Positions 55,350 to 64,000 of a stretch of DNA of 64,000 bases are shown here, one piece after another. Positions within the stretch are counted from its first letter, which is position 1; each line of letters opens with the position of its first letter. Under the pieces are notes generated by a model. That model ran no database searches. It was not told the DNA's origin and was given only the letters and a program-made list of their open reading frames with translations. Origin of the DNA: Apilactobacillus sp. (lineage in GTDB: Bacteria; Bacillota; Bacilli; Lactobacillales; Lactobacillaceae); NCBI RefSeq assembly GCF_025290035.1, contig NZ_JAMBKT010000001.1, forward strand, positions 12,755 to 76,754. The letters run 5' to 3'. A program made the position numbers and the translations under genes.

Positions 55350-57842
55350 ATCTTCAATTTTAAATTTTATTCTAGCCCCTACTTCTTGAGAACTATTCGC
55401 ATGATCAACTTTGACGTTTAATTGTTTAAATGGGAATGTTGCTTGCATTTGCGTGGTTCTATTTGAAACATCAGGCATAGAAGCCATAAGGGCGTCTATA
55501 TCTAATTTCTTAGTATAGAATCTGACAAGGGCACGTACCCAATTAATTCCTGTCGCCCTGCTTAGGAAAATGGTTTCAGTAAGTCTTAGTGGCCTGATTC
55601 CAACGTATTCAGATTTGCCATTTTTAGTTTGATTAAACAAGATTTGAACTAAACCAATCCAATTAGAACTAGCGATATGCTCTTTAGATAGCTTAATATC
55701 TTGCTCCAAAGTACTATCATCTAAGACATACGGAGTTTCATATGCAGTAACATAGTCTAAGTCACTCTTATTATTACTAATAAGCTTTTCAGTAGATATG
55801 AAGTAACTATCTTCTTTAGTAACAAAGAAATTTAATGCATAAGTAACGTCTTTGGGTAAAACAACCCCTGTTTCTTGATCAGGTGGAAGTACTTGAACGT
55901 TTAAATTGGTATATTGCTTTAATTGTTTTAATAAGAAGTGACGATTTCCAGGAATAAATACCCTAACCGGTTTTTCCAGTTCAATTATATTAAGAATAGC
56001 TCCTAATTGAATTGGTTCAATGTATTGTTTATCACTGATTTGAGGGCTTAATGATAAAGCATTCGGGTTATTGTTCATTACAATTGTCTTGTAACCAATT
56101 CTATGAAGTTGAATTAACATCTCAGCTGTATAATAGTCAGCTGCAGTATTTGGACCAAGTTTATTTCCCCCACGTCCAATTACCAAAGCTGTCTTTTCAG
56201 ATTCTTGATGCGATTCGTTTTCAACTTCATAACTACTGTAAAATGATCTAATATTTTGATCAAACTCTCCAGCTGAAGGTTCAATTGTTTTGTAAGTTGG
56301 ATATTCATTTTCAGCATGATATAAAGATCTTACTGATTCAATCGGTTCTTGCCATGTTTCAGCCATCATACCATCACCAAAACCGAAATCATGTGCTACT
56401 TCGATAGTGCTAAGCTTCATTGGTTCTTTAATAATGAGCTCTTCCACATCAAGTAAAGCTCTTAACTTATAGAAATAGAATTGGTCAATCTTTGTTAACT
56501 CTTCTAATTCATCAATTTGATATCCACGTCTAAGGGCTTCAATTAACACTAGTAAACGATCAGACTTTGGATGAATTAATTGACTAATCAATTCGTCATT
56601 ACTGATTTCTTTCATACTTGGTAATACATCTCTAGGAGAAAATTGAGAGCTTCTAAGAGCCTTTAGTAACGCTTCTTCAACAGTTCTTCCCACACCAATT
56701 GTAGAACCGACAGATTTCATCTTTGTACCAAGATGTTGATCAGCTTCTTGAATATTATCAAATGGCCAAACCGGCATTTTAACAACAACGTGATCTAAAG
56801 TTGGTTCCATAATTGGAGTTAAATGATGGTAATTATTATGCAACTTAATTTCATTTAATGAGTTACCCAATAATAAATTAGTACATACATAAACCAACGG
56901 ATACCCTGTAGAACGAGCCGCTAAAGCAGTGTTACTGTTAATAATCGGGTTAATTTTAGTTACGTAGTAATTTGATCCATCATTGGTATCTAAAGCAAAT
57001 TGAATATGACAAGGTCCAATAATGTTTAAGTAATCCATAATCTTGAAGGTCGCAGTTCTAATATTTTGATATTCAATATCATTTAAAGTTTGAACTGGAG
57101 TGATAATCATTGAATCTCCAGAATGGACTCCAACAGCATCAATATTTTCAAGTCCAGCAATTAGTATTTTAGTGTTGGTTTGATCTCTAACCCCTACTGT
57201 TTCGACCTGTTTGTATCCAACAATGCTCTTCTCAATTACGCATACACTGTCGTCTTTAAACTCATCTTCAAGTAAATCGGATAAATCTTCAGCATTATTA
57301 CAAATGATTCTTTCAGTGCTTTCTCTTTGGTTAACTTTCTTGATGTTAACCGGAAAACCAATATCTCTAACCACCGCAAAAGCTTCTGATTCACTGCGAA
57401 TTATTTTAGATGGAACTGCAGGTTCAGAAACGCGGTTAATTGCAGTTTTCATTTTATCTGGACTATTTAAAACTTTTAATGATTCCTTTGAAATACCTAA
57501 TACTTTTACATTTAGGTCATCCAGGATTCCTTGATTAATCAATTCTTGAGCAACATGAACAGCCCTTAGTCCACCTGTAATTGGAATAAGAGCGTCTGGT
57601 TGTTCTTTATTTAAAACGTCAATTACGTTTTTTACATTAATTTCTTTGATAAAAATGTTAGCTGGTTGAACTTCAGAAAGAGTTAATGAAAATGGATTGT
57701 TATCCATTACTAGAACTGATATGCCTAGTTTTTTTAAGGCTACCATCATTTGAAATGCTGATGCATCTAGTTCAGTTTCACTACCAATTTTAGAAGGTCC
57801 TCCACCTAGAATTAATACCTTTTTTATTTCATTATCGATCAT
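55347..57842 (-). CDS. carB: Degenerate carbamoyl-phosphate synthase large chain (CarB-like, predicted inactive)
   Basis: 831 residues; active CarB has about 1050-1070. The first half follows CarB throughout (GGGPSKIGSETELD, HSGDSMIITPVQTLND, FALDTNDGS). However, the Gly-rich ATP loop is gone: where CarB has RPSFTxGGxGGG, residues 167-179 read IKKVNQRESTERI. The metal ligand Glu of ExNPR is Lys296 (KINPI) and the Arg is Ile300. The oligomerisation region is present (HPKSDRLLVLIEALRRG). The second half keeps its first subdomain (550-650), but the ATP-grasp domain has shrunk and its ExNPR reads GIRPL (748-752). The MGS allosteric domain is missing. The frame is uninterrupted, and the gene starts four bases after carA. 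It should not make carbamoyl phosphate. Confidence 0.85.
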   Translation of the reverse strand: MIDNEIKKVLILGGGPSKIGSETELDASAFQMMVALKKLGISVLVMDNNPFSLTLSEVQPANIFIKEINVKNVIDVLNKEQPDALIPITGGLRAVHVAQELINQGILDDLNVKVLGISKESLKVLNSPDKMKTAINRVSEPAVPSKIIRSESEAFAVVRDIGFPVNIKKVNQRESTERIICNNAEDLSDLLEDEFKDDSVCVIEKSIVGYKQVETVGVRDQTNTKILIAGLENIDAVGVHSGDSMIITPVQTLNDIEYQNIRTATFKIMDYLNIIGPCHIQFALDTNDGSNYYVTKINPIINSNTALAARSTGYPLVYVCTNLLLGNSLNEIKLHNNYHHLTPIMEPTLDHVVVKMPVWPFDNIQEADQHLGTKMKSVGSTIGVGRTVEEALLKALRSSQFSPRDVLPSMKEISNDELISQLIHPKSDRLLVLIEALRRGYQIDELEELTKIDQFYFYKLRALLDVEELIIKEPMKLSTIEVAHDFGFGDGMMAETWQEPIESVRSLYHAENEYPTYKTIEPSAGEFDQNIRSFYSSYEVENESHQESEKTALVIGRGGNKLGPNTAADYYTAEMLIQLHRIGYKTIVMNNNPNALSLSPQISDKQYIEPIQLGAILNIIELEKPVRVFIPGNRHFLLKQLKQYTNLNVQVLPPDQETGVVLPKDVTYALNFFVTKEDSYFISTEKLISNNKSDLDYVTAYETPYVLDDSTLEQDIKLSKEHIASSNWIGLVQILFNQTKNGKSEYVGIRPLRLTETIFLSRATGINWVRALVRFYTKKLDIDALMASMPDVSNRTTQMQATFPFKQLNVKVDHANSSQEVGARIKFKIED

Positions 57843-57845
57843 GTG

Positions 57846-58919
57846 TTATCTCCTTTGTGAGCTAACGTTTTCTAGAAATTCTTCAAATGTATCCGCACTA
57901 TCTTGTGGTCCGGGACCTCCATCTGGAGAAAATTGTACTGAAAAAGCTGGATAATCACGATGTCTAATTCCTTGAACGGTTCCATTCACTAGGTCAACGT
58001 ATGTGATTAATAGTTGATCATGAATGATGGATTTAGGGTCAACAGCGTATCCCTCACTTTGTGAAGCATAAATAATTTGATTAGTAATAATTTGTCGAAT
58101 TGGATGATTACTACCATGGTGTTCACCATCTAGTTTATAGACATTAGCACCATTAGCTAGTGCGAACAATTCATGACCTAATCCCATTGAGAACATTGGA
58201 ATCTCTTTTTGGACATCCTTAATCATGTCTAAAACAGAACTAGGGAGGTCCAAAGGAGAACCTGGACCAGTAGATAAAACTACGCCATCCGGATCTAGGT
58301 CAAAAATGGCCTTACTAGATGTATCCCACGGCATCACAATCACATTACAGTCAAGGTCTGCTAACTTTCTTAAAATACCGTATTTTAGCCCAAAATCAAT
58401 CAAAACAATATTGTTTCCATCACCAGTATTTGGAAATGGTGATGTTGTAGAAACTTGTTTTACTTGTTGATTGGTTAAAACAGTCGCATGTAATTGATCA
58501 AACGCGTGCTCATCATCAATATCTACAATACTAGCCTTCATTGTTGGCTTTTTATTTAATCGACGGGTTAATTCACGGGTGTCAATGCCAGCAATTCCTG
58601 GGATATTATGTTGTTTCAAGAAAAGGTCTAGGTTAAGATTTCCTAATCTATTCGTAGAAACATTTGAATATTCCTTTACAACGATCCCTTTAGTATTAGT
58701 CACAATTGCTTCAAAGCTTTTGTGATTAATCCCAGTGTTACCAATTGATGGTTGGGTGAAAACGATGATTTGATTATGGTAAATTTGATTTGTTATAACT
58801 TCTTGATAGCCTAACATATTAGAATTTACAATAATTTCACCAGTTGTGGTAGCTTCTGCACCAAAGCCTTTTCCCTTATATGATGTTCCATCTTCTAATA
58901 TTAAATATCTAGTGGTCAT
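57846..58919 (-). CDS. carA: Degenerate carbamoyl-phosphate synthase small chain (CarA-like, predicted no glutaminase)
   Basis: 357 residues, normal CarA length and order. The N-terminal domain (GYQEVITN, QPSIGNTGIN, GIAGIDTRELTRRL) is well kept, with the class I amidotransferase fold after about 170. Active-site residues have changed: GICLGHQ reads SMGLGHE, so the nucleophile Cys is Gly246; QNHGYAV reads QSEGYAV; and the HPE of the triad reads SPD (Ser331, Asp333). Ammonia release from glutamine is therefore not expected. The intact reading frame and place between pyrR and carB suggest a kept, altered role, perhaps as partner of the CarB-like protein. Recent decay is the alternative. Confidence 0.87.
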   Translation of the reverse strand: MTTRYLILEDGTSYKGKGFGAEATTTGEIIVNSNMLGYQEVITNQIYHNQIIVFTQPSIGNTGINHKSFEAIVTNTKGIVVKEYSNVSTNRLGNLNLDLFLKQHNIPGIAGIDTRELTRRLNKKPTMKASIVDIDDEHAFDQLHATVLTNQQVKQVSTTSPFPNTGDGNNIVLIDFGLKYGILRKLADLDCNVIVMPWDTSSKAIFDLDPDGVVLSTGPGSPLDLPSSVLDMIKDVQKEIPMFSMGLGHELFALANGANVYKLDGEHHGSNHPIRQIITNQIIYASQSEGYAVDPKSIIHDQLLITYVDLVNGTVQGIRHRDYPAFSVQFSPDGGPGPQDSADTFEEFLENVSSQRR

Positions 58920-58951
58920 AACAATGTCTCCTTAAATGAATTATTTAAGAG

Positions 58952-59479
58952 TTACTTTTCATCAATTTCTACTGAATCTTGATCATCAATTTCGTCTACT
59001 TGAACTTGAATGATTTCTTGCTTAGAAGTTGGAATGTTCTTACCAACAAAATCAGCTCTAATTGGTAATTCACGATGACCTCTGTCAACTAAAACAGCTA
59101 AACGGATGTTATTAGGTCTTCCTAGTTCGGCAATTGCAGATAGAGCAGCATTAATAGTTCTTCCAGTAAATAATACGTCATCTACTAAAATAATATTTTT
59201 ATCTTTTAATGAAACTTCATTATCAGATAGAACTTCTGGTTCGTTGTTAGTGTGTTGGATATCATCACGATACTTAGTTACGTCAATTCCAACTACTGGC
59301 ACTTCTTTATTTTCTAACTTTTGTAATCGGTTAGCGATACGTTTAGCAAGATAAATACCACGTGTTTTAATACCAACTAATACTAAGTTGTTTACCCCTT
59401 TATTCTTTTCAATAATTTCATAAGTAATTCTGGTTAATGCTCTTTGCATTGCCATTTTATCTACGACGACTTTACTCAA
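58952..59479 (-). CDS. pyrR: PyrR, pyrimidine operon regulator / uracil phosphoribosyltransferase
   Basis: 175 residues. The PRPP loop is [15 protein letters not shown], with [11 protein letters not shown] and the RNA-binding-side motif [18 protein letters not shown]. PyrR binds UMP and the leader RNA of pyr genes to promote termination, and is a weak uracil phosphoribosyltransferase. No PyrR-binding attenuator is visible in the short gaps beside it, so it probably acts elsewhere. Order lspA-rluD-pyrR matches Bacillus. Confidence 0.95.
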   Translation of the reverse strand: MSKVVVDKMAMQRALTRITYEIIEKNKGVNNLVLVGIKTRGIYLAKRIANRLQKLENKEVPVVGIDVTKYRDDIQHTNNEPEVLSDNEVSLKDKNIILVDDVLFTGRTINAALSAIAELGRPNNIRLAVLVDRGHRELPIRADFVGKNIPTSKQEIIQVQVDEIDDQDSVEIDEK

Positions 59480-59490
59480 GATGGTTCCTC

Positions 59491-60408
59491 CTATTGAATC
59501 TTATATTTATTTCTTAATTTAGTAATTGTTTGTTCAAAAATTTCAGGTAATGGTGTTTCAAAAACAAGTTGCTCATTAGTTACTGGATGAACGAATCCTA
59601 GCTTTTTAGCATGTAAGAATTGACCATTTCCTTGGATAGTATTTTTGGGACCATATAATGGATCTCCTACTAGTGGATGACCAATATATTTCATATGCAC
59701 TCTGATTTGATGAGTTCTACCAGTTTCTAGAATACAAGATACTAATGTGTACTCTCCACCGAATCTTTCTAAGACTTTAAAGTGAGTAACTGCATTCTTA
59801 CCGTCCTCAACAATCCCTTGTTTTTTACGATCTTTTTTAGATCTACCAATTGGTGCATTGATTACACCACTATTTTCTTTTATGTTTCCATGGACTAATG
59901 CAATGTATTCACGAATGTTTGATTTATCTTTTAGTTGTTGTGACAAACTCTCATGAGCATGATTGTTCTTTGCAATCATCAATAAACCAGAAGTATCCTT
60001 ATCAATTCGATGGACAATTCCTGGTCTATATGTACCATTGATTGTTGATAATGGGCTATGAAATAATAGCCCATTAACTAAAGTATGATTAGGATGACCG
60101 GCTGAGGGATGAACTACCATACCCTGTGGCTTGTTAACTACTAAGACATCGTCATCTTCGTAAACAATATCTAACGGAATATCTTCTGGCTCAACATTCA
60201 TAGTTTCTGGCTCGGGGATTTCAACCGTAATTTCGTCATCAATTTTGACATCATATTTAGGCTTCTTCTTTTCACCATTCACGAGTACAAGGCCATCTTC
60301 AATTAATGATTTCGCTCTTGCACGGCTTAAATCCTCAATGTTATCAGTAATGGACTTATCAAGTCTAACATTACCCTCTGTTACTGTATAAATTACTGTA
60401 TTACTAAT
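59491..60408 (-). CDS. rluD: 23S rRNA pseudouridine synthase RluD family, apparent ATT start
   Basis: About 305 residues from ATT at 60408. The S4 RNA-binding domain is encoded upstream of the first ordinary start: [31 protein letters not shown]. The first canonical start in frame is GTG at 60282, which lies inside the S4 domain. GGTGAT (60418-60413) lies just before the ATT, and the ATT overlaps the lspA stop by five bases. The catalytic domain has [15 protein letters not shown] (catalytic Asp) and [17 protein letters not shown]. It would modify helix 69 uridines of 23S rRNA or related sites. Confidence 0.85.
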   Translation of the reverse strand: MSNTVIYTVTEGNVRLDKSITDNIEDLSRARAKSLIEDGLVLVNGEKKKPKYDVKIDDEITVEIPEPETMNVEPEDIPLDIVYEDDDVLVVNKPQGMVVHPSAGHPNHTLVNGLLFHSPLSTINGTYRPGIVHRIDKDTSGLLMIAKNNHAHESLSQQLKDKSNIREYIALVHGNIKENSGVINAPIGRSKKDRKKQGIVEDGKNAVTHFKVLERFGGEYTLVSCILETGRTHQIRVHMKYIGHPLVGDPLYGPKNTIQGNGQFLHAKKLGFVHPVTNEQLVFETPLPEIFEQTITKLRNKYKIQ

Positions 60409-60856
60409 CTAAATCACCATCTCTTAATATTGCAATGAATAGGATAACAATTCCAAAAGTGATACAAATGTCTGCAAAGTTAAAGATTGGGAAATTAATG
60501 AAATCAACTTGGAACATGTCTACTACATATCCGTCAAATAAGCGATTAATAAAATTACCAATAATTCCTGACAGTAAAATTGTTAAACTAACTACATATA
60601 ATTTTCTATTCTTTAATTTTATCATAAAGTAGATAACCGCAACGACAGCAACAAATGTAATGATTGAGAACAACCATTGTTGTCCCTGTAAAATACTCCA
60701 AGCAGCACCACTGTTATGGATGTTTGCAATGGATAATACTCCAGGGATGAACGGTTTTGCTGTATTTTCTATAATATTAGCAGAAATCCAAATTTTTATA
60801 ATTTGATCAATTCCTACTAAAGCGATAACACTTAAGATAATATATAAAATCGGCAT
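60404..60856 (-). CDS. lspA: Lipoprotein signal peptidase
   Basis: Cleaves the signal peptide from acylated prolipoproteins in the membrane. 150 residues, four helices. Catalytic Asps are in NRLFDGYVVDM and FNFADICIT; the helix-1 DQIIKIW and NSGAAWSIL motifs are present. TAGGAG precedes the ATG. Order lspA-rluD-pyrR is conserved. Confidence 0.95.
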   Translation of the reverse strand: MPILYIILSVIALVGIDQIIKIWISANIIENTAKPFIPGVLSIANIHNSGAAWSILQGQQWLFSIITFVAVVAVIYFMIKLKNRKLYVVSLTILLSGIIGNFINRLFDGYVVDMFQVDFINFPIFNFADICITFGIVILFIAILRDGDLD

Positions 60857-60866
60857 GCTTTAACTC

Positions 60867-62522
60867 CTAAAACAATCCTGTAATTTTTCCATCGTTATCA
60901 ATGTCCATATTTAAGGCAGCTGGATGAGATGGAAGACCAGGCATTGTAAGTATTTTTCCGGTTAATGCAACAATGAAACCAGCACCTAGTTTAGGTTGAA
61001 GTTCGCTTACGTTAATAGTGAAATCTTCAGGTGCACCTAATTGTTTTGCATCATCTGAGAATGAATATTGTGTTTTGGCGACACAGATTGGTAATTTATC
61101 CCAACCATATTTTTCCATTGTTTTTAATTGTCGTTTTGCTTTCGCGCTTAAAACAACGTTCTTACCATGATAAATCTTAGTAACAATGGATTCTAACTTA
61201 ACCATAAATTCATCATCATCTTCATATAATGGTTTGAATTCATCGTTATTTTCGCAAAGTTTAACTAATTCGTTTGCTAAATCGGTAGCACCTGCTCCAC
61301 CATTTTCCCAAACAGTTGTATTAAATGGCTTTACACCTTGTTTTGTAATGTAATCGTTCAATGCATTAATTTCTTTTTCGGTATCACTTGAGAATTCGTT
61401 AATTGCAACAACAACAGGTTTGTTATATTGCTTCATATTAGCAATATGTCTACCTAAGTTCTTAGCACCTGCTAATAAAGCATCAACATTTTCTTCGTCA
61501 AGATCGTTTTTATTAACTCCACCGTTTAGCTTTAATGCTCTTACAGTTGCAACAATTACAATTGCATCTGGACGATGACCTAGTTTCTTTGAAGTGATAT
61601 CTAGGAACTTTTCTCCACCTAAATCAGCACCAAAACCAGCTTCTGTAATTGCGTAATCAGCATGTTGCATTGCAGCTTTTGTTGCAAGAATACTGTTACA
61701 TCCATGTGCAATGTTGGCAAATGGTCCACCATGAATAAACGCTGGTGTATGTTCTAATGTTTGAACTAGGTTAGGTTTGATTGCGTCTTTTAATAGTAAA
61801 GCTAATGCCCCAGTAACACCTAAATCGTTTACTGTCACAGGTTCTCTATCATAGTTGTATCCAATCAAAATTTTACCCAGTTTATTTTTTAAATCTGCTA
61901 AATCTTCACTTAGACATAAAACAGCCATAATTTCACTTGCGACTGTAATGTCAAAACCGTCTTCTCTAGGAACACCCGATGTTCTACCACCTAATCCAAT
62001 AACGACCTTTCTTAGTTCACGGTCATTAATATCTACGACACGCTTCCATGTAATAGTTCTAGGATCAATATTTAGTTTGTTACCATGATGAATATGATTA
62101 TCAATTAATGCTGATAAAGTATCATGTGCTTCAGTAATTGCTGGAAAATCACCTGTAAAGAATAGATTGATATCTTCCATTGGTGCAACTTGTGAGTATC
62201 CACCACCTGTAGCACCACCCTTAATTCCCATAACAGGTCCTAATGATGGTTCTCTTAGTGCAATTGCACATGATTGATTAATACGATGGAATGCGTCTCC
62301 TAATCCAATTGTTAAAGTTGTCTTACCTTCTCCTGCAGCAGTTGGATTAATGGAAGTAACTAAAATTAGTTTTCCATTTTTTTCACCCTTAAAAGGTAAA
62401 TTTAATTTTGCTTTATATTTACCGTATGGTTCGTATTCGTTGATTCCAATGTTTAATTGTGAAGCAATATCATTAATGTTAACTAAATCGGCTGATTGTG
62501 AAATTTCAATATCTGTTTTCAT
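60867..62522 (-). CDS. fhs: Formate-tetrahydrofolate ligase
   Basis: Makes 10-formyl-THF from formate, ATP and THF for purine and formyl-Met supply. 551 residues. The P-loop is [15 protein letters not shown], with [18 protein letters not shown] and [14 protein letters not shown] as family motifs. It lies ten bases before lspA and 22 after ebsA, so it is probably in the same operon. Confidence 0.97.
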   Translation of the reverse strand: MKTDIEISQSADLVNINDIASQLNIGINEYEPYGKYKAKLNLPFKGEKNGKLILVTSINPTAAGEGKTTLTIGLGDAFHRINQSCAIALREPSLGPVMGIKGGATGGGYSQVAPMEDINLFFTGDFPAITEAHDTLSALIDNHIHHGNKLNIDPRTITWKRVVDINDRELRKVVIGLGGRTSGVPREDGFDITVASEIMAVLCLSEDLADLKNKLGKILIGYNYDREPVTVNDLGVTGALALLLKDAIKPNLVQTLEHTPAFIHGGPFANIAHGCNSILATKAAMQHADYAITEAGFGADLGGEKFLDITSKKLGHRPDAIVIVATVRALKLNGGVNKNDLDEENVDALLAGAKNLGRHIANMKQYNKPVVVAINEFSSDTEKEINALNDYITKQGVKPFNTTVWENGGAGATDLANELVKLCENNDEFKPLYEDDDEFMVKLESIVTKIYHGKNVVLSAKAKRQLKTMEKYGWDKLPICVAKTQYSFSDDAKQLGAPEDFTINVSELQPKLGAGFIVALTGKILTMPGLPSHPAALNMDIDNDGKITGLF

Positions 62523-62544
62523 GGTAAGAACATCTCCTAGTTAA

Positions 62545-62928
62545 TTATTTATTAATTAAATTACTTAATTCAATTACAGAATTAGATGGTAATAATAAGT
62601 CAAATTTCCTATTATTAACTACTATAGTAGCACGATGCTTAGTGAAATTAATAGAGTCAATATCAGAAAGTTTAATATCTAACCATTTAGGATTTAATAC
62701 TTTGCTAATAATGATTCTGTCATCTACAACCGTTATTTTTCTAAATATAATTTGAAATAATGTGAATAGACAAAAAACTAAGAAGAAAAAGATTGTAATC
62801 CACTGGATAACAGTTACTTCTAGCCAAAAGATTATCGCGATAAATAACAATGCGAACGTCCATGTCCAGTTAATTACCGTATACAATGGTTCTGGTTGGT
62901 ATAAAAATGTTCGTTTTTGGGTTATCAT
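62545..62928 (-). CDS. ebsA: EbsA-like membrane protein
   Basis: 127 residues. KRTFLYQPEP at the start and two close hydrophobic helices (about 17-60) precede a cytosolic beta-rich domain (ITVVDDRIIISKVL, DIKLSDIDSINF) that looks like a bacterial PH-type domain. The N-terminal pattern and pairing with an RNase HI-like gene match the lactobacillal EbsA family, named after an enterococcal locus tied to surface aggregation; function unproven. AAAGGAAGG precedes the ATG. Confidence 0.78.
   Translation of the reverse strand: MITQKRTFLYQPEPLYTVINWTWTFALLFIAIIFWLEVTVIQWITIFFFLVFCLFTLFQIIFRKITVVDDRIIISKVLNPKWLDIKLSDIDSINFTKHRATIVVNNRKFDLLLPSNSVIELSNLINK
62897..62905 (+). promoter_or_regulatory. Extended -10 promoter for the RNase HI-like gene, inside ebsA
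   Basis: TGGTATAAA in the ebsA coding start; this gene pair has only 33 bases between ATGs, so the promoter must lie in the neighbour. Confidence 0.4.
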
Positions 62929-62961
62929 TAAGTAAAACCTTCCTTTGGAGAATTTGTGATT

Positions 62962-63351
62962 ATGTTTAAATTATACACTGATGCAGCCACTATGAACAAT
63001 TCCGGAAATAGTTCCTGTGGAATATTAATTGTTCATGATAATCAACAATACCAATACAAACTTAAACTTGAAGCTAAAAATAACCATGAAGCAGAATTTG
63101 AAGCTTGCTTATTAGGATTTAAGCAACTTGAAAAACTTGTCAAATCTGACGATATTGTTGTTTATTATACAGATAGCAAAATTGTTCATGAAAGTTTAGA
63201 AAAACAATATGCAAAGCATTTTCAAGATTACGTCGATAAAATTCTGTCAGAACAAAGTAAATATAGTTTAGTGATCAATAATTGGATTGAAGATACAAAA
63301 AATGAAGGTGCCCACAATCTTGCGACGCAGGCCCTTCACTTATTTTACTAG
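62962..63351 (+). CDS. RNase HI-like protein
   Basis: 129 residues. RNase H fold carboxylates: Asp7 in LYTDAAT, Glu45 in HEAEFEACL and Asp71 in YYTDSKIV. The last Asp of the DEDD set is His118 (EGAHNLATQAL), a substitution known to be tolerated in E. coli RNase HI and common in this short lactobacillal group. It would cut RNA in RNA-DNA hybrids. An in-frame GTG at 62956 is an alternative start. It overlaps the converging oxidoreductase by 12 bases. Confidence 0.82.
   Translation: MFKLYTDAATMNNSGNSSCGILIVHDNQQYQYKLKLEAKNNHEAEFEACLLGFKQLEKLVKSDDIVVYYTDSKIVHESLEKQYAKHFQDYVDKILSEQSKYSLVINNWIEDTKNEGAHNLATQALHLFY
62970..62999 (-). promoter_or_regulatory. Promoter for the ebsA-to-carB run, inside the RNase HI-like gene
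   Basis: On the minus strand TTGTTC, an 18-base spacer and TATAAT, about 40 bases upstream of ebsA. Confidence 0.55.
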
Positions 63352-64000
63352 TTTAATATAATTTTCGATTGGTTTTCGATATTTTTCAATATCCATCGAC
63401 AAGTTATCAATTGCCATTTCAGCTAAAATTTTTCCAACTAAAGGTCCAGTTGTTAACCCCGATGATCCTAGTCCACTACCGACTAGGATTTTTTCGTATC
63501 CAGGAATTTTACCGAAGAAAGGAGAAAAATCACTTGTATAAGCGCGTGTTCCGATTTTTACGCGGATTAGATTTTCAGCTGACAGGGATGGTAATAACGA
63601 TGTAGCGCTATTTAATAATTCATCTATTACATCAGCATCTGGATTTAAATCAAAGTCTTTATCATTTTCATGACTAGCCCCAACAATCAAACGACCATTT
63701 CCAAGGGGAATAAAATCAGATTCCCCTTCGGGCATTAAAACCGGCATGTCTTCATGTGATAAATTAATATCATTAATAGATAATTCAATTAATTGACCCT
63801 TTTGCGGTCTAATATCAACATCTAGAGGTAAATTAGACAATACGTTTTTTGTCCATGCTCCAGTCGCTAAAATAATTTTATCGAACTGCATTTCTTTTCT
63901 GTCACAGACCACATTAACATTTTCGTTAATTGAAATTTCTTTATTAATTACAGATACACCATTACTTTTAGCAATTTTTAAAAGATGATCAGTGTATTTA
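63340..64000 (-). CDS. FAD-dependent oxidoreductase of the DAO family, C-terminal part (5' end outside window)
   Basis: The frame runs to the window edge; about 219 residues are visible. ILATGAWTKNVL, RPQKGQLIEL, LIVGASHENDKDFD and the FAD-binding end GSGLGSSGLTTGPLVGKILAE are typical of D-amino acid oxidase or glycine oxidase-like flavoproteins. The N-terminal Rossmann motif is off the edge. It probably oxidises an amino or imino acid; substrate cannot be told. Confidence 0.85.
   Translation of the reverse strand, partial: KYTDHLLKIAKSNGVSVINKEISINENVNVVCDRKEMQFDKIILATGAWTKNVLSNLPLDVDIRPQKGQLIELSINDINLSHEDMPVLMPEGESDFIPLGNGRLIVGASHENDKDFDLNPDADVIDELLNSATSLLPSLSAENLIRVKIGTRAYTSDFSPFFGKIPGYEKILVGSGLGSSGLTTGPLVGKILAEMAIDNLSMDIEKYRKPIENYIKLVK

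Noticed and set aside
55347..57842. carB as a frameshifted pseudogene
   Set aside because: The frame is continuous from a well-placed start to a stop at a good terminator, and domain order is retained; there is no stop or shift to point to.
55347..58919. Reading carA-carB as ordinary pyrimidine-pathway CPSase
   Set aside because: The fold matches but catalytic Cys/His, the ATP Gly-loop, metal Glu and the MGS domain are missing, so an active enzyme is not supported.
60280..60282. GTG at 60282 as the rluD start
   Set aside because: It would cut off most of the S4 domain that is encoded in frame just upstream, and there is no ribosome site before it.

Overview
The window is a strongly AT-rich stretch of a low-GC Gram-positive chromosome, almost certainly Lactobacillaceae. 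The evidence is the gene order (ytpP-ytpR-sftA-murC; polA-mutM-coaE-nrdR-dnaB-dnaI-thrS-infC-rpmI-rplT; yqeG-yqeH-yhbY-nadD-yqeK-rsfS-tmcAL-yceD-rpmF; plsY-parE-parC; EbsA beside a short RNase HI), T-box control of argS and thrS, a tetrahydrofolate riboswitch ahead of a FolT-type transporter, and strong AGGAGG ribosome sites. A fructophilic or insect/flower-associated genus such as Apilactobacillus or Fructilactobacillus would fit, but that is inference. I see no prophage, insertion sequence, CRISPR array or rRNA operon; most of the window is core chromosome.

Layout. 0-5.4 kb: end of an Asp/Glu racemase, two small genes, tRNA-Gly(CCC), T-box argS and a class A PBP. 5.4-13 kb: yhaO-yhaN, then prsA, a YtxH-like protein and a HIT protein on the minus strand, and ecsA-ecsB. 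13-19.8 kb: trmB, ytpP, ytpR, sftA, murC and a Bax-inhibitor-like protein. 19.9-30.5 kb: DNA replication and repair genes, thrS and the IF3-L35-L20 operon. 30.5-36.9 kb: the yqeG-to-rpmF ribosome-assembly cluster. 37-44.6 kb: a two-component system, plsY and topoisomerase IV. 44.7-52.7 kb: LysR regulator, pyrophosphatase, PnuC-like transporter, msrB-msrA, rqcH, degV, folT and a peroxidase. 52.7-55.3 kb: a small accessory patch with a GNAT protein and three tandem paralogous membrane-anchored proteins of unknown family. 55.3-62.9 kb: a minus-strand run ebsA-fhs-lspA-rluD-pyrR-carA-carB. The window ends with an RNase HI-like gene and a truncated FAD oxidoreductase.

The most unusual content is the carA-carB pair. 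Both frames are intact and tightly packed behind pyrR, yet CarA has lost its glutaminase Cys and His, and CarB has lost the Gly-rich loop and metal ligand of its first ATP-grasp site, most of its second ATP-grasp domain and its allosteric MGS domain. It reads as a pseudo-carbamoyl-phosphate synthetase: a conserved scaffold without the chemistry, possibly repurposed as a regulator or binding complex. Upstream in the same run, rluD has no ATG, GTG or TTG able to give a full-length protein and appears to start at ATT. infC starts at ATA, and a small membrane protein gene near 14 kb may start at ATT.
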